This document shows, piece by piece, positions 8,549 through 15,764 of a stretch of 36,913 bases of DNA (positions are counted from its first letter, which is position 1; each line of letters opens with the position of its first letter). The translations under genes were made by a program, and so were the position numbers. The stretch lies in contig JAUVAS010000020.1 of NCBI GenBank assembly GCA_030591585.1, forward strand, positions 1-36,913. The letters run 5' to 3'. The DNA comes from Flavobacterium sp. GTDB lineage: Bacteria; Bacteroidota; Bacteroidia; Flavobacteriales; Flavobacteriaceae. Below the pieces are notes generated by a model. It had not been told where the DNA came from. It did no database searches and worked only from the letters and a program-made list of their open reading frames with translations.

Positions 8549-9136
8549 TTATTCTTTTGTTGGAGGCAACATTACTTTATCTATAACATGTACAATTCCG
8601 TTTCCAGCTTTTACACTTGCAATAACTTTCGCACCACCTACATACAAATCGTCTCCTTTAACTTCTACCAACACATATTGGTTATTAGCTTGACCTAATT
8701 CTTTTCCGTTAAAAGCTTTCATTAAAAATTCTTTGCTGTAGTTACCAGGGGTTACATGGTATTTTAAAATATCTGCTAAGGTATTTTTGTTTTCAGGTTT
8801 TAATAAAGTTTCAACAGTTCCTTCAGGTAAAGCTGCAAAAGCATCGTTTGTTGGAGCGAAAACCATTAATGGACCTGCATTAACTAAAGCGTTTTCTAAA
8901 TCTGCGGCTTGTACAGCAGCGACTAAAGTAGTATGATCTGGAGATCCAATTGCAATTTGTAATACATTTGGAGCAGATCCATCATCTGCAATAAATGCTT
9001 GCCCTTTATCTTTAGTATTAGAGTTGTTTTCTGTGGTTACATCGTTTGTATTTACATCCTTCTTTTCACCCGAATTACAACTTGCAATTAGCAAAACAAA
9101 AGTTAATACAAATACTGATCTTAGTATTGTTTTCAT
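8549..9136 (-). CDS. Fasciclin (FAS1) domain lipoprotein
   Basis: A 195-residue lipoprotein (signal ending LIASC, Cys20) with an Asn/Thr/Lys-rich linker of about 30 residues and one FAS1 domain at about 50-190. FAS1 hallmarks are visible: TLVAAVQAADL, then FAPTNDAFAALP, then LKYHVTPG and, near the end, NGIVHVIDKVMLPP. FAS1 domains usually mediate adhesion or protein-protein contacts. Its place between the cytochrome c and nosZ suggests a scaffold or docking role in N2O respiration at the membrane, which is inference. Upstream gap to the cytochrome gene is 47 bp, and downstream gap to nosZ is 27 bp. Confidence 0.9.
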   Translation of the reverse strand: MKTILRSVFVLTFVLLIASCNSGEKKDVNTNDVTTENNSNTKDKGQAFIADDGSAPNVLQIAIGSPDHTTLVAAVQAADLENALVNAGPLMVFAPTNDAFAALPEGTVETLLKPENKNTLADILKYHVTPGNYSKEFLMKAFNGKELGQANNQYVLVEVKGDDLYVGGAKVIASVKAGNGIVHVIDKVMLPPTKE

Positions 9137-9183
9137 GATAAAATAGTTTTTATTGGTTAAATTGAATTAGTAAAAACGTAGTA

Positions 9184-9681
9184 TTAAAGAGTTCTAAAAT
9201 ACTCTAATACGTTTCTAGCTTCTTCTTCGGTTAGGTTTTGGTTAGCCATTGGTGAGCCGTTATATTCCATTAGTAATGCTTTTGCATCTGGATCTTTTTG
9301 AACCATTTCATCAGGATTCAAAATCATATTCATAATCCACTCTGGAGAACGTCTTTCAAAAATTCCGTTTGGAGCTGGTCCAATGAATTTTTTGCCAATT
9401 TTATGACAAGCAGTACATTTAGTTTTATAAACCTCTGCTCCTTTTGCTGCCATAGTTTGATCTATTTCTGCAGGCAATTCTAAAGAAGTAATTGGTCCTA
9501 TTCCTTTATTGGAAAGGTCGTAAGTTGTTTCTTTCTTTTCTTTTTTTTCTTTTTTGGAATCTGATTTTTTGGTTTTACCAATTTTTACTTTCTCCTTTTT
9601 TTCTTTTTTGTCATCACCTCCGCAGCTTACAATTGTAAGAGAAAAAATGATTAGTAGTGATAGTTTAATTAAATTTTTCAT
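9184..9681 (-). CDS. Monohaem cytochrome c lipoprotein, likely NosZ electron donor
   Basis: A 165-residue lipoprotein (signal ending IVSC, Cys20) with a highly charged Lys/Glu/Asp linker at about 23-52, then a small class I cytochrome c domain. The haem site is CTACH at 89-93 and the likely distal ligand is Met145 in GSPMANQNL. It ends in the usual helix EEEARNVLEYFRTL. As first gene of the nos operon it is the best candidate for passing electrons to the CuA site of NosZ, since no nosR, nosG, nosC or nosH is present in the window. Start is ATG at 9681, about 30 nt downstream of a consensus -7 element. Confidence 0.92.
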   Translation of the reverse strand: MKNLIKLSLLIIFSLTIVSCGGDDKKEKKEKVKIGKTKKSDSKKEKKEKKETTYDLSNKGIGPITSLELPAEIDQTMAAKGAEVYKTKCTACHKIGKKFIGPAPNGIFERRSPEWIMNMILNPDEMVQKDPDAKALLMEYNGSPMANQNLTEEEARNVLEYFRTL

Positions 9682-9710
9682 TGTTTTAAATTTATGTTAA
9701 TTTTATCTGG

Positions 9711-9718
9711 CAAAGATA
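9711..9718 (-). promoter_or_regulatory. -7 promoter element of the nos operon
   Basis: On the leftward strand this reads TATCTTTG, an exact match to the Bacteroidota -7 consensus TAnnTTTG, about 30 bp before the cytochrome c start codon. At the expected -33 position the sequence is TTA rather than TTG, so the promoter looks weak without an activator. Confidence 0.65.
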
Positions 9719-9739
9719 ACATAACTCTAAATAATAATA

Positions 9740-9753
9740 ATGACAATTATCAT
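9740..9753. promoter_or_regulatory. Fnr/Crp-type operator upstream of the nos operon
   Basis: ATGAC-AATT-ATCAT is a near-perfect inverted repeat (4 of 5 positions) with the 4-bp spacing and TGA-N6-TCA core pattern of Fnr/Crp-family sites (consensus TTGAT-N4-ATCAA). Its centre lies about 40 bp upstream of the start site expected from the TATCTTTG element, the usual place for class II activation. An oxygen- or NO-responsive regulator of this family is therefore the likely activator. Confidence 0.55.
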
Positions 9754-9886
9754 ATTTAAATAGTAAAAGACAAATTGGTCTTAATGTGATTCAAGCACTA
9801 TGTTAAAACCCTTTAAGTGCGGTCGAGCGGTTGTTTTTTAAAAGATTAAAAAAATATTGATTGTGGTTATAATAGGACATATTTTT

Positions 9887-9894
9887 TATATTTG
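9887..9894 (+). promoter_or_regulatory. -7 promoter element of the PhnA-like gene
   Basis: TATATTTG matches TAnnTTTG exactly, 52 bp before the ATG at 9946. A TTG at 9861-9863 is 23 bp away, slightly longer than usual. It is divergent from the nos promoter, with the two elements about 170 bp apart. Confidence 0.55.
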
Positions 9895-9945
9895 CAGGAA
9901 ACAGATGTTAATTGAATAAACACCCATTTTCAAGAGAAATAAATT

Positions 9946-10524
9946 ATGAGTATAGAAAGGCAATTAAAACAACGAAGTGATTCTAAATGTGAATTATGTG
10001 GGAATGAAGAAAATTTAAATACGTACGAAGTTCCTTCTTCAAAGAAAAGTGATTTGGAAGCAAGTGTTTTGGTTTGTACTACGTGCCAAGAACAATTTGA
10101 TGAGGAAGAGAACAGAGATCAAAATCATTGGCGATGCCTAAACGATAGTATGTGGAGTACGGAGCCGGCAGTGCAGGTAATGGCTTGGCGAATGTTACAC
10201 CGTCTAAAATCGTTTGGCTGGTCACAAGATTTATTAGATATGATGTATTTGGAGGAAGATGTGCAAGAGTGGGCAGCCGCAGCTGGAGATGCAGAAGACA
10301 AAACAGATGCCATTGTACATAGAGATGTAAATGGAGTGATTTTACAAACAGGAGATTCTGTAGTCTTAATCAAAGACCTAAAAGTAAAAGGATCAAGTTT
10401 AGTTGCCAAACAAGGAACTGCTGTTAGACGTATTTCATTAGATCACGAAAATGCCGAATTTATTGAAGGTAAGGTAGGGCCTACTCAGATTGTGATTATT
10501 ACTAAGTATGTAAAGAAAATATAG
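9946..10524 (+). CDS. PhnA-domain zinc-ribbon protein
   Basis: A 192-residue cytoplasmic protein. The N-terminal part has a zinc ribbon with Cys15/Cys18 (CELC) and Cys44/Cys47 (CTTC). The C-terminal part is the PhnA domain, an SH3-like barrel with the pattern TGDSVVLIKDLKVKGSS followed by KQGTAVRRISL and a GPTQIVIITKYVKK ending. The family is named after a gene near E. coli phn genes. It is not itself a phosphonate hydrolase and its function is unknown. It stands alone, divergent from the nos operon. A palindromic repeat lies 47 bp after its stop. Confidence 0.88.
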   Translation: MSIERQLKQRSDSKCELCGNEENLNTYEVPSSKKSDLEASVLVCTTCQEQFDEEENRDQNHWRCLNDSMWSTEPAVQVMAWRMLHRLKSFGWSQDLLDMMYLEEDVQEWAAAAGDAEDKTDAIVHRDVNGVILQTGDSVVLIKDLKVKGSSLVAKQGTAVRRISLDHENAEFIEGKVGPTQIVIITKYVKKI

Positions 10525-10570
10525 GGTAGTTTCTACGTTGTGTTTTTTTTGATGTATGACGTGGCTGCAT

Positions 10571-10601
10571 TGTCATTCTGGGCTTGACCCAGAATCCATT
10601 A
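10571..10601. repeat. Palindromic repeat element, copy A
   Basis: TGTCATTCTGGG-CTTGA-CCCAGAATCC forms a perfect 8-bp stem (ATTCTGGG/CCCAGAAT). It is nearly identical to the copy at 11557-11587 (one base different in the loop). Its right edge runs into the stop codon of the next leftward gene at 10599. This is the type of small extragenic palindrome scattered in flavobacterial genomes. Confidence 0.8.
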
Positions 10602-11480
10602 ATTATTAAAATTAACAAGAGTTGTATCTGGCTTTACTCTATTATAAAGCGCTATAGCTTCTTTTGCTTCTTCTATTGTGTTAAATGGGTATTCTTGTTT
10701 TAGCTTTTTTCTTTCTTCAGGTGATTTAAAAGTATATAAATTGTAATAATTTTCTATTAAATAACCAGAAACCTTTTTTGAGTCATTTTTCTTCTGAAAA
10801 TCTATTTTGTTTTTTGTGACGAAATCAAATAGTTCTGGATTAGTAAAATATTTTATATGCTCATTAATTAATTTCCAATTTTTTGGATTTGAATAATCTT
10901 CTTCATCAATAGATTCAAAATACTTTTTAATTACATTTTGTATTTGCATTAAGTCATAAGGGCTATAAATTATTTGTCTATAAAATATAAATCGATTTAC
11001 ATTTTCAAGAGTTAAATTAGTTCTCTTGTTTTTTTTAATCAACTTCCAGTTTTCTTCAATTTGCTCATAGTTTTTCCAAACTTCCAGTTGTTGCTGTTGA
11101 CTATAATTTAAACTATATTCAATATCTGAAATTAAATTCTCATCAGCATCAATAAAATAAAGCTGTGGATATCCTTTCCAAGAATTATAATATTTTTTTA
11201 AACTTTTAATTTCACTTTCAGAAGCTTTATCCATATCAAATTCAAAAACAATAAATTGATTATTTAGGAAGGTGACTGTTTCTTTATGGTTATTTATTTC
11301 TTCATTAAAAACATCGAAAATAGGGCAGGTTTTGCTTCTTGTTATAAAAAATATGTCTTTATTTTGAGTTTTAGCTGTTTTTAAAGCTTGGTCAAAACTG
11401 CCTTTAAAATATTGGAGATGTTGTTGCGAAAAACTTGAAAAAGTAATACACAAGAATAGAATAAACAGATTATATCTCAT
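10599..11480 (-). CDS. Secreted thioredoxin-fold protein with one active-site Cys
   Basis: A 293-residue protein with a signal peptide (about 1-18, ending SSFSQ). Residues about 25-140 have the thioredoxin-like pattern found in periplasmic thioredoxin_7/DUF255-like proteins: SFDQALKTAKTQNKDIFFI, then the active-site position TRSKTCP with only Cys52 of the CxxC pair, then WKGYPQLYFID with the cis-Pro at 105. The C-terminal half is helical and charged, with no recognised domain. A redox or chaperone role is possible, but with a single Cys it cannot act as a standard dithiol oxidoreductase. It begins at ATG 11480 and ends within palindromic repeat A. No operon partner. Confidence 0.65.
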   Translation of the reverse strand: MRYNLFILFLCITFSSFSQQHLQYFKGSFDQALKTAKTQNKDIFFITRSKTCPIFDVFNEEINNHKETVTFLNNQFIVFEFDMDKASESEIKSLKKYYNSWKGYPQLYFIDADENLISDIEYSLNYSQQQQLEVWKNYEQIEENWKLIKKNKRTNLTLENVNRFIFYRQIIYSPYDLMQIQNVIKKYFESIDEEDYSNPKNWKLINEHIKYFTNPELFDFVTKNKIDFQKKNDSKKVSGYLIENYYNLYTFKSPEERKKLKQEYPFNTIEEAKEAIALYNRVKPDTTLVNFNN

Positions 11481-11556
11481 TGGTTAGATGTTAAACGTTG
11501 TTTATTAAAGAACTTTATAAATATACTTTTATTGTAGTATTTTAAATACAGTATAT

Positions 11557-11587
11557 TGTCATTCTGGGCTTAACCCAGAATCCATTA
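11557..11587. repeat. Palindromic repeat element, copy B
   Basis: TGTCATTCTGGG-CTTAA-CCCAGAATCC, with the same 8-bp stem as copy A in the same orientation. Together with the oppositely oriented copy C 20 bp further on it forms a composite inverted pair (GAATCCA at 11578-11584 against TGGATTC at 11607-11613). Confidence 0.8.
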
Positions 11588-11606
11588 AAAAAGTATCGAT
11601 GATTTT

Positions 11607-11633
11607 TGGATTCTGAATCAAGTTCAAGATAGC
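11607..11633. repeat. Palindromic repeat element, copy C (diverged, inverted)
   Basis: TGGATTCTGAATCAAGTTCAAGATAGC is a degraded, reverse-oriented relative of copies A and B, and closer to the element inside the polysaccharide deacetylase gene (GATTCTGAAACAAGTTCAGA). The second arm carries mismatches, so only a short stem remains. Confidence 0.6.
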
Positions 11634-11641
11634 AAATCAAA

Positions 11642-11773
11642 TCATTTACTCATTTCAGTAAAATAATGGTAAAACTGTGGGATCGTTTCAATTCCTTTTA
11701 AGAAATTCCAGATTCCAAAATGCTCATTGGAGGAGTGAATCGCATCACTATCCAAACCAAAGCCCATTAAAAT
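11642..11773 (-). pseudogene. C-terminal remnant of an M20 dipeptidase
   Basis: On the leftward strand this 44-codon stretch, uninterrupted to a TGA at 11642-11644, reads ILMGFGLDSDAIHSSNEHFG and continues WNFLKGIETIPQFYHYFTEM. This is the well-conserved C-terminal end of M20-family dipeptidases, where the segment G-L-D-S-D-x-I-H-S-x-N-E-H carries a metal-binding His. The sequence upstream (11774 onward) no longer matches the family: a different frame with a hydrophobic segment follows. The gene has therefore lost about 90% of its length. It abuts palindromic elements B and C and lies next to cyanophycinase. Confidence 0.8.
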
Positions 11774-11894
11774 TGTTTTGCTTTTTAGTTTTTTTCAAAC
11801 AATACCACAATAGGAATACTGAAATAACAACCGAAGAAACAAGTGTTATAATAACCGTTTCATTAAGAGAACTGTGGTGAAAATCAAACTTTAT
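11748..11894 (-). other. Open frame with a hydrophobic helix, probable gene debris
   Basis: A 48-codon open frame without an ATG or other good start. It contains one hydrophobic stretch (VIITLVSSVVISVFLLWY) followed by KKTKK, as in a C-terminal membrane anchor. It partly overlaps the dipeptidase remnant in another frame. The rest of the 550-bp interval 11481-12030 holds only repeats, this debris and a weak hairpin. Confidence 0.25.
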
Positions 11895-11963
11895 TTAGTT
11901 GGCCTAGATAGCTATCGGGACAGTTTTAATCTGAAACTATATTTTAGGACGAGACAAATATAA

Positions 11964-11985
11964 GCATGAAGGGTGAGATTCATGC
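11964..11985. terminator. Hairpin downstream of cyanophycinase
   Basis: Perfect 7-bp inverted repeat GCATGAA/TTCATGC with an 8-nt loop, 46 bp after the cyanophycinase stop. On the leftward strand it is followed by TTATATTTGT, a poor U-tract, so termination would be weak. Confidence 0.35.
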
Positions 11986-12030
11986 CTTGCTCCTCCGTTA
12001 TAACTGGCAGTATATGGATATAGGAATTTA

Positions 12031-12900
12031 TCAAACGAAAGGAGCATCAATAGGCAACACCTTAACTTTTCGAGTTTTTATATTAAAATGATCCCCATTA
12101 GAAAGAATGTGAACCACCAAATTACTCATGCTCATTGGGGTTCCTTCTTCTAGAATTTCTTCGTTATTATGGGTTAGGTTGTTTGCGTCAAAAATGATAA
12201 TCATTCCAGAACCAATTACTTCAAACTCTGTACTTTTTTTTATGACTAATCCAGTATCTTCAGCCAAACCAATTCCTAAAATATCAGGGAATTTTGCAAC
12301 TGCTTCCGCTTGTCTTCCAAAGCGCCCTCTTTGAATAAAATGTGTGTCTATAATAAGTTCAGGGATAAGTCCTAAGCCTTTACGCATGGTAACGGTACCT
12401 TTAAAAAAAGCATCGGTGCTACTTCCACCTGCAATCATTTCAGAAGTCATCATCATGGCACCTGCACTGGTACCTGCAATTACAAAATCTTCTTCATTTA
12501 GGTAACGTTCCATCATTACTTTATGAATAATAGTGTCGCCTATTTTATCGATAATTTTTGATTGATTTCCTCCTGAGAACATGAGGCAATTTGCCGTCTT
12601 TATCATATCGATAGACTCTTGTTTTTCAGAATCTTCTCTACTTCTTATGTCAAGAATTTGAACGTTGGTACAGCCTAATTTTGCAAAGGCGTCCAAGTAA
12701 TTTTCACCCACTTCAATAGGGATGCTAGAGGCAGTTGGGATAACTATAATCTTTGCGTCAATACCACCACTTTCTTTAACCACCCGAGAAAGGATGCCAT
12801 CGTCAATATATTCTAGCGTATATCGTTCTTTAGCTTCGTGTCCCTTATCTTCATTTCCACCAATGGGGATTAGCGTTCCTTTAACTGTCATGACGTTCAT
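12031..12900 (-). CDS. cphB: Cyanophycinase (peptidase S51 family)
   Basis: A 289-residue serine peptidase that cleaves cyanophycin (multi-L-arginyl-poly-L-aspartate) into beta-Asp-Arg dipeptides. The N terminus GTLIPIGGNEDKG is typical. The nucleophile is Ser145 in the elbow IAGTSAGAMM, and CLMFSGGNQSKI and the IDTHFIQRGRFGRQ block are also family signatures. No signal peptide is present, so it is an intracellular enzyme acting on the storage polymer rather than the secreted form. It is divergent from cyanophycin synthetase, with about 107 bp between the start codons, which permits joint control. A near-consensus -7 element (TATTTTCG on its strand) lies at 12912-12919. Confidence 0.93.
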   Translation of the reverse strand: MNVMTVKGTLIPIGGNEDKGHEAKERYTLEYIDDGILSRVVKESGGIDAKIIVIPTASSIPIEVGENYLDAFAKLGCTNVQILDIRSREDSEKQESIDMIKTANCLMFSGGNQSKIIDKIGDTIIHKVMMERYLNEEDFVIAGTSAGAMMMTSEMIAGGSSTDAFFKGTVTMRKGLGLIPELIIDTHFIQRGRFGRQAEAVAKFPDILGIGLAEDTGLVIKKSTEFEVIGSGMIIIFDANNLTHNNEEILEEGTPMSMSNLVVHILSNGDHFNIKTRKVKVLPIDAPFV

Positions 12901-13007
12901 TTTTCTTTGGGCGAAAATAAACTAATTATTCTACAGGAAAATGTATATATTTATAAACTTTTCACTTGAATTTTAAAACTAAGCACCCGCTTTCTCGGGC
13001 AATAAAT

Positions 13008-15647
13008 ATGGAAATAAGAAGTATTAATGCTATGCGTGGCCCCAATTATTGGTCGGTTAGACGTCACAAGCTTATTGTGATGGTTTTAGATTTAGAAGAA
13101 ATGGAAGAAATGCCTTCCAATAAAATTAAAGGATTTAGAGAACGGTTAGAAGAGATGTTTCCTACCATGTATTCTCATCGTTGCTCGGTAGGTACTCCTG
13201 GTGGTTTTTTTCAACGGGTAGAAGATGGTACCTGGATGGGACATATTATTGAACATATTGCTTTAGAAATTCAGACCCTAGCAGGAATGGATACAGGCTT
13301 CGGAAGAACCCGAGGGTATGGAGAAGAAGGCGTTTATAATGTAGTATTCTCTTATATTGAAGAAAATGTTGGTAGGTATGCAGCAAAAGCTTCCGTTAAA
13401 ATTTGTGAAGCCTTAATTACTGGAGAAGCATACGATTTAGCAGGTGATATTCAACAGATGCGAGAAATTAGGGAAGACGAGCGATTGGGACCTAGTACGG
13501 GTTCGATTGTTCAGGAAGCTGTAAATCGTGGAATTCCGTGGATACGATTGAATAAATATTCGCTGGTACAATTAGGATATGGAACCAATCAAAAACGAAT
13601 TCAAGCAACGGTAACTAGTGAAACTAGTAGTATTGGAGTTGAAATTGCTTGCGATAAAGAAGACACCAAATATTTATTAGAACAAGCAGAGATCGATGTG
13701 CCTCGTGGCGATATTATACGAAGAGAACGAAGCTTACAAGATGCTTGTGATTATGTAGGTTTCCCGTTGGTAATTAAACCTATAGACGGAAATCACGGAA
13801 GAGGAATTACCGTAGATATAAATAATTATAAAGATGCTTTAGTTGCCTTTCATCACGCAAAAGATAGTTCTAAAAGTGGTGCTGTTATTGTTGAAAAATT
13901 TATTACGGGGGAAGACTATCGATTGTTAGTCATAAATAATGTGCTAGTTGCAGCTGCAATTCGTACTCCTGCGCATGTACTTGGTAACGGAAAATTTACC
14001 ATACAAGAATTAATAGATGAGGTGAATAGAGATCCACGAAGAGGCTATGGTCATGAAAAAGTATTGACACAAATTACCACGAATGAATTAACAAAGACAC
14101 TGATTAAAGATGCGGGTTATACATTAGATTCAGTGTTAACTAAAGGCGAACGTCTTATCTTAAAAGACACAGCCAACCTTAGTACAGGAGGAACTGCCAA
14201 AGATGTGACAGATATTGTACATCCAGCAAATGTGTCGATGGTAGAGCGTATTTCAAAAATTATCGATTTAGATATTTGTGGAATCGATATTATGACCACC
14301 GATATTACTAAGCCACTTTCAGAAACGGGAGGAGCAGTTTTAGAAGTAAACGCAGGACCTGGCTTTAGAATGCACTTAGCACCCACCACAGGATTGCCTA
14401 GAAATGTTGCTGCTCCAGTGATTGATAAATTATTTCCGAGGAAAAAAACAGGGAGAATTCCAATTATTGCCATTACTGGAACTAATGGAAAAACCACCAC
14501 CACTCGTCTGTTAGCACATATTGCAAAAATGAACGGACATCGTGTGGGATACACTACTAGTGATGGGGTTTATATACAAAACAGATTATTAATGACGGGT
14601 GATTGTACAGGGCCAGCCAGTGCTGAGTTTGTATTAAAAGATCCTACTGTTAATTTTGCGGTATTGGAGTGTGCCAGAGGAGGATTGTTGCGTGCAGGAC
14701 TCGGGTTTAAAAAATGCGATGTTGCTATTGTTACCAATGTGACGGCAGATCATTTAGGATTAAAAGGGATCCATACCGTTGAGCAATTAGCAAAAGTGAA
14801 AGGGGTAGTTCCAGAAACAGTGCTTCCAGATGGTTATGCAATTTTAAATGCAGACGACGATTTAGTGTATGAGATGCGCCGAAATATAGAATGTAATTTG
14901 GCATTGTTCTCTATGGATGAGAACAATCCACATATTAAAGCCCTACAACGTAAAGGAGGAATCACTGCTATTTATGAAAATGGATATGTAACTATCTGTC
15001 GAGGAGAATGGAAAATGCGAGTGATGAAGGCGGAGAATATTCCGTTGACTTATGGCGGAAAAGCAAAGTTTATGATACAGAATGTACTGCCAGCAATATT
15101 AGCTGCTAATGTACAAGGAATAAGTATTGAAGATATGAAAGCTGCTTTGGAAACTTTTATCCCTTCTGCGTCTCAAACTCCAGGAAGGTTAAATTTATTT
15201 AAGTTTAAAGAGTTTAGTATTCTTTTAGATTATGCGCATAATCCTGCGGGAATGAGAGCACTTCAACAATTTACAGACGAATTAGATGCTACTGTTAAGG
15301 TTGGAATCATTGCAGGAATTGGAGATAGGCGAGTTGAAGATAATAATGAAATGGGAAGTATTGCCGCCGAAATGTTTGATGAAATTATTATAAGACAAGA
15401 CAAACGATTGAGAGGAAAAACTGAAGAAGAACTCATTAAAATGCTGAATGATGGAATTAAAATGAAAGATCCTAATAAAAAACCCATGATTATACCTTCA
15501 GAAAAAGAAGCAATAATTTATGCAGTAAAAAATGCGGTAAAAGGATCGTTGATTATTTTATGTAGTGATGTGGTACCTGATGCTTTAGAATTGGTGCAGC
15601 AATTTAAAGAACGAGAAGCTAAAGGAGAGTCATTACTTTTAGATTAA
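13008..15647 (+). CDS. cphA: Cyanophycin synthetase
   Basis: An 879-residue enzyme that builds cyanophycin from aspartate and arginine with ATP. The ATG at 13008 is chosen because it gives MEIRSINAMRGPNYWS, the usual N terminus. The longer frame would start at TTG 12966. Domains in order: N-terminal domain (about 1-160), ATP-grasp domain (about 200-470, with FPLVIKPIDGNHGRGIT and EVNAGPGFRMH), and a Mur-ligase-like domain (about 480-865) with P-loop GTNGKTTTT near 491 and LDYAHNPAGM. All parts are full length. Its neighbour cyanophycinase degrades the same polymer, so the pair forms a storage and release module. The terminator at 15652-15678 lies just after it but faces mainly the other way. 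Confidence 0.95.
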   Translation: MEIRSINAMRGPNYWSVRRHKLIVMVLDLEEMEEMPSNKIKGFRERLEEMFPTMYSHRCSVGTPGGFFQRVEDGTWMGHIIEHIALEIQTLAGMDTGFGRTRGYGEEGVYNVVFSYIEENVGRYAAKASVKICEALITGEAYDLAGDIQQMREIREDERLGPSTGSIVQEAVNRGIPWIRLNKYSLVQLGYGTNQKRIQATVTSETSSIGVEIACDKEDTKYLLEQAEIDVPRGDIIRRERSLQDACDYVGFPLVIKPIDGNHGRGITVDINNYKDALVAFHHAKDSSKSGAVIVEKFITGEDYRLLVINNVLVAAAIRTPAHVLGNGKFTIQELIDEVNRDPRRGYGHEKVLTQITTNELTKTLIKDAGYTLDSVLTKGERLILKDTANLSTGGTAKDVTDIVHPANVSMVERISKIIDLDICGIDIMTTDITKPLSETGGAVLEVNAGPGFRMHLAPTTGLPRNVAAPVIDKLFPRKKTGRIPIIAITGTNGKTTTTRLLAHIAKMNGHRVGYTTSDGVYIQNRLLMTGDCTGPASAEFVLKDPTVNFAVLECARGGLLRAGLGFKKCDVAIVTNVTADHLGLKGIHTVEQLAKVKGVVPETVLPDGYAILNADDDLVYEMRRNIECNLALFSMDENNPHIKALQRKGGITAIYENGYVTICRGEWKMRVMKAENIPLTYGGKAKFMIQNVLPAILAANVQGISIEDMKAALETFIPSASQTPGRLNLFKFKEFSILLDYAHNPAGMRALQQFTDELDATVKVGIIAGIGDRRVEDNNEMGSIAAEMFDEIIIRQDKRLRGKTEEELIKMLNDGIKMKDPNKKPMIIPSEKEAIIYAVKNAVKGSLIILCSDVVPDALELVQQFKEREAKGESLLLD

Positions 15648-15651
15648 TTTA

Positions 15652-15678
15652 AAAAAAACCCCTGTAAAAACAGGGGTT
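15652..15678 (-). terminator. Terminator of the first S74 surface-protein gene
   Basis: A strong stem AACCCCTG/CAGGGGTT with a short A-rich (T-rich on the lower strand) loop. On the leftward strand it is followed by an 8-T run, ideal for ending the S74 gene transcript. On the rightward strand it also follows cphA closely but has only three Ts. A second small hairpin GTCGC/GCGAC follows at 15683-15700. Confidence 0.8.
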
Positions 15679-15764
15679 TAAGTCGCCCCTCAATGCGACT
15701 TTAATAGACCTTCCAAACTTTTAGCGAAGAAGGACAATACATAATTGAAACTTAAACAATTATA

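Noticed and set aside
11677-11880. A 67-codon rightward open frame in the gap before cyanophycinase
   Set aside because: It is antisense to the dipeptidase remnant, lacks promoter or motifs, and its residues match no family.
12966-13007. Longer cyanophycin synthetase starting at TTG 12966
   Set aside because: The extra 14 residues are not typical. ATG 13008 gives the family-standard N terminus with R-S-I-N-A-M-R-G-P-N-Y-W-S.
14117-14554. A 145-codon antisense open frame inside cyanophycin synthetase
   Set aside because: It overlaps a highly conserved enzyme on the opposite strand and shows no recognisable domain or start context.
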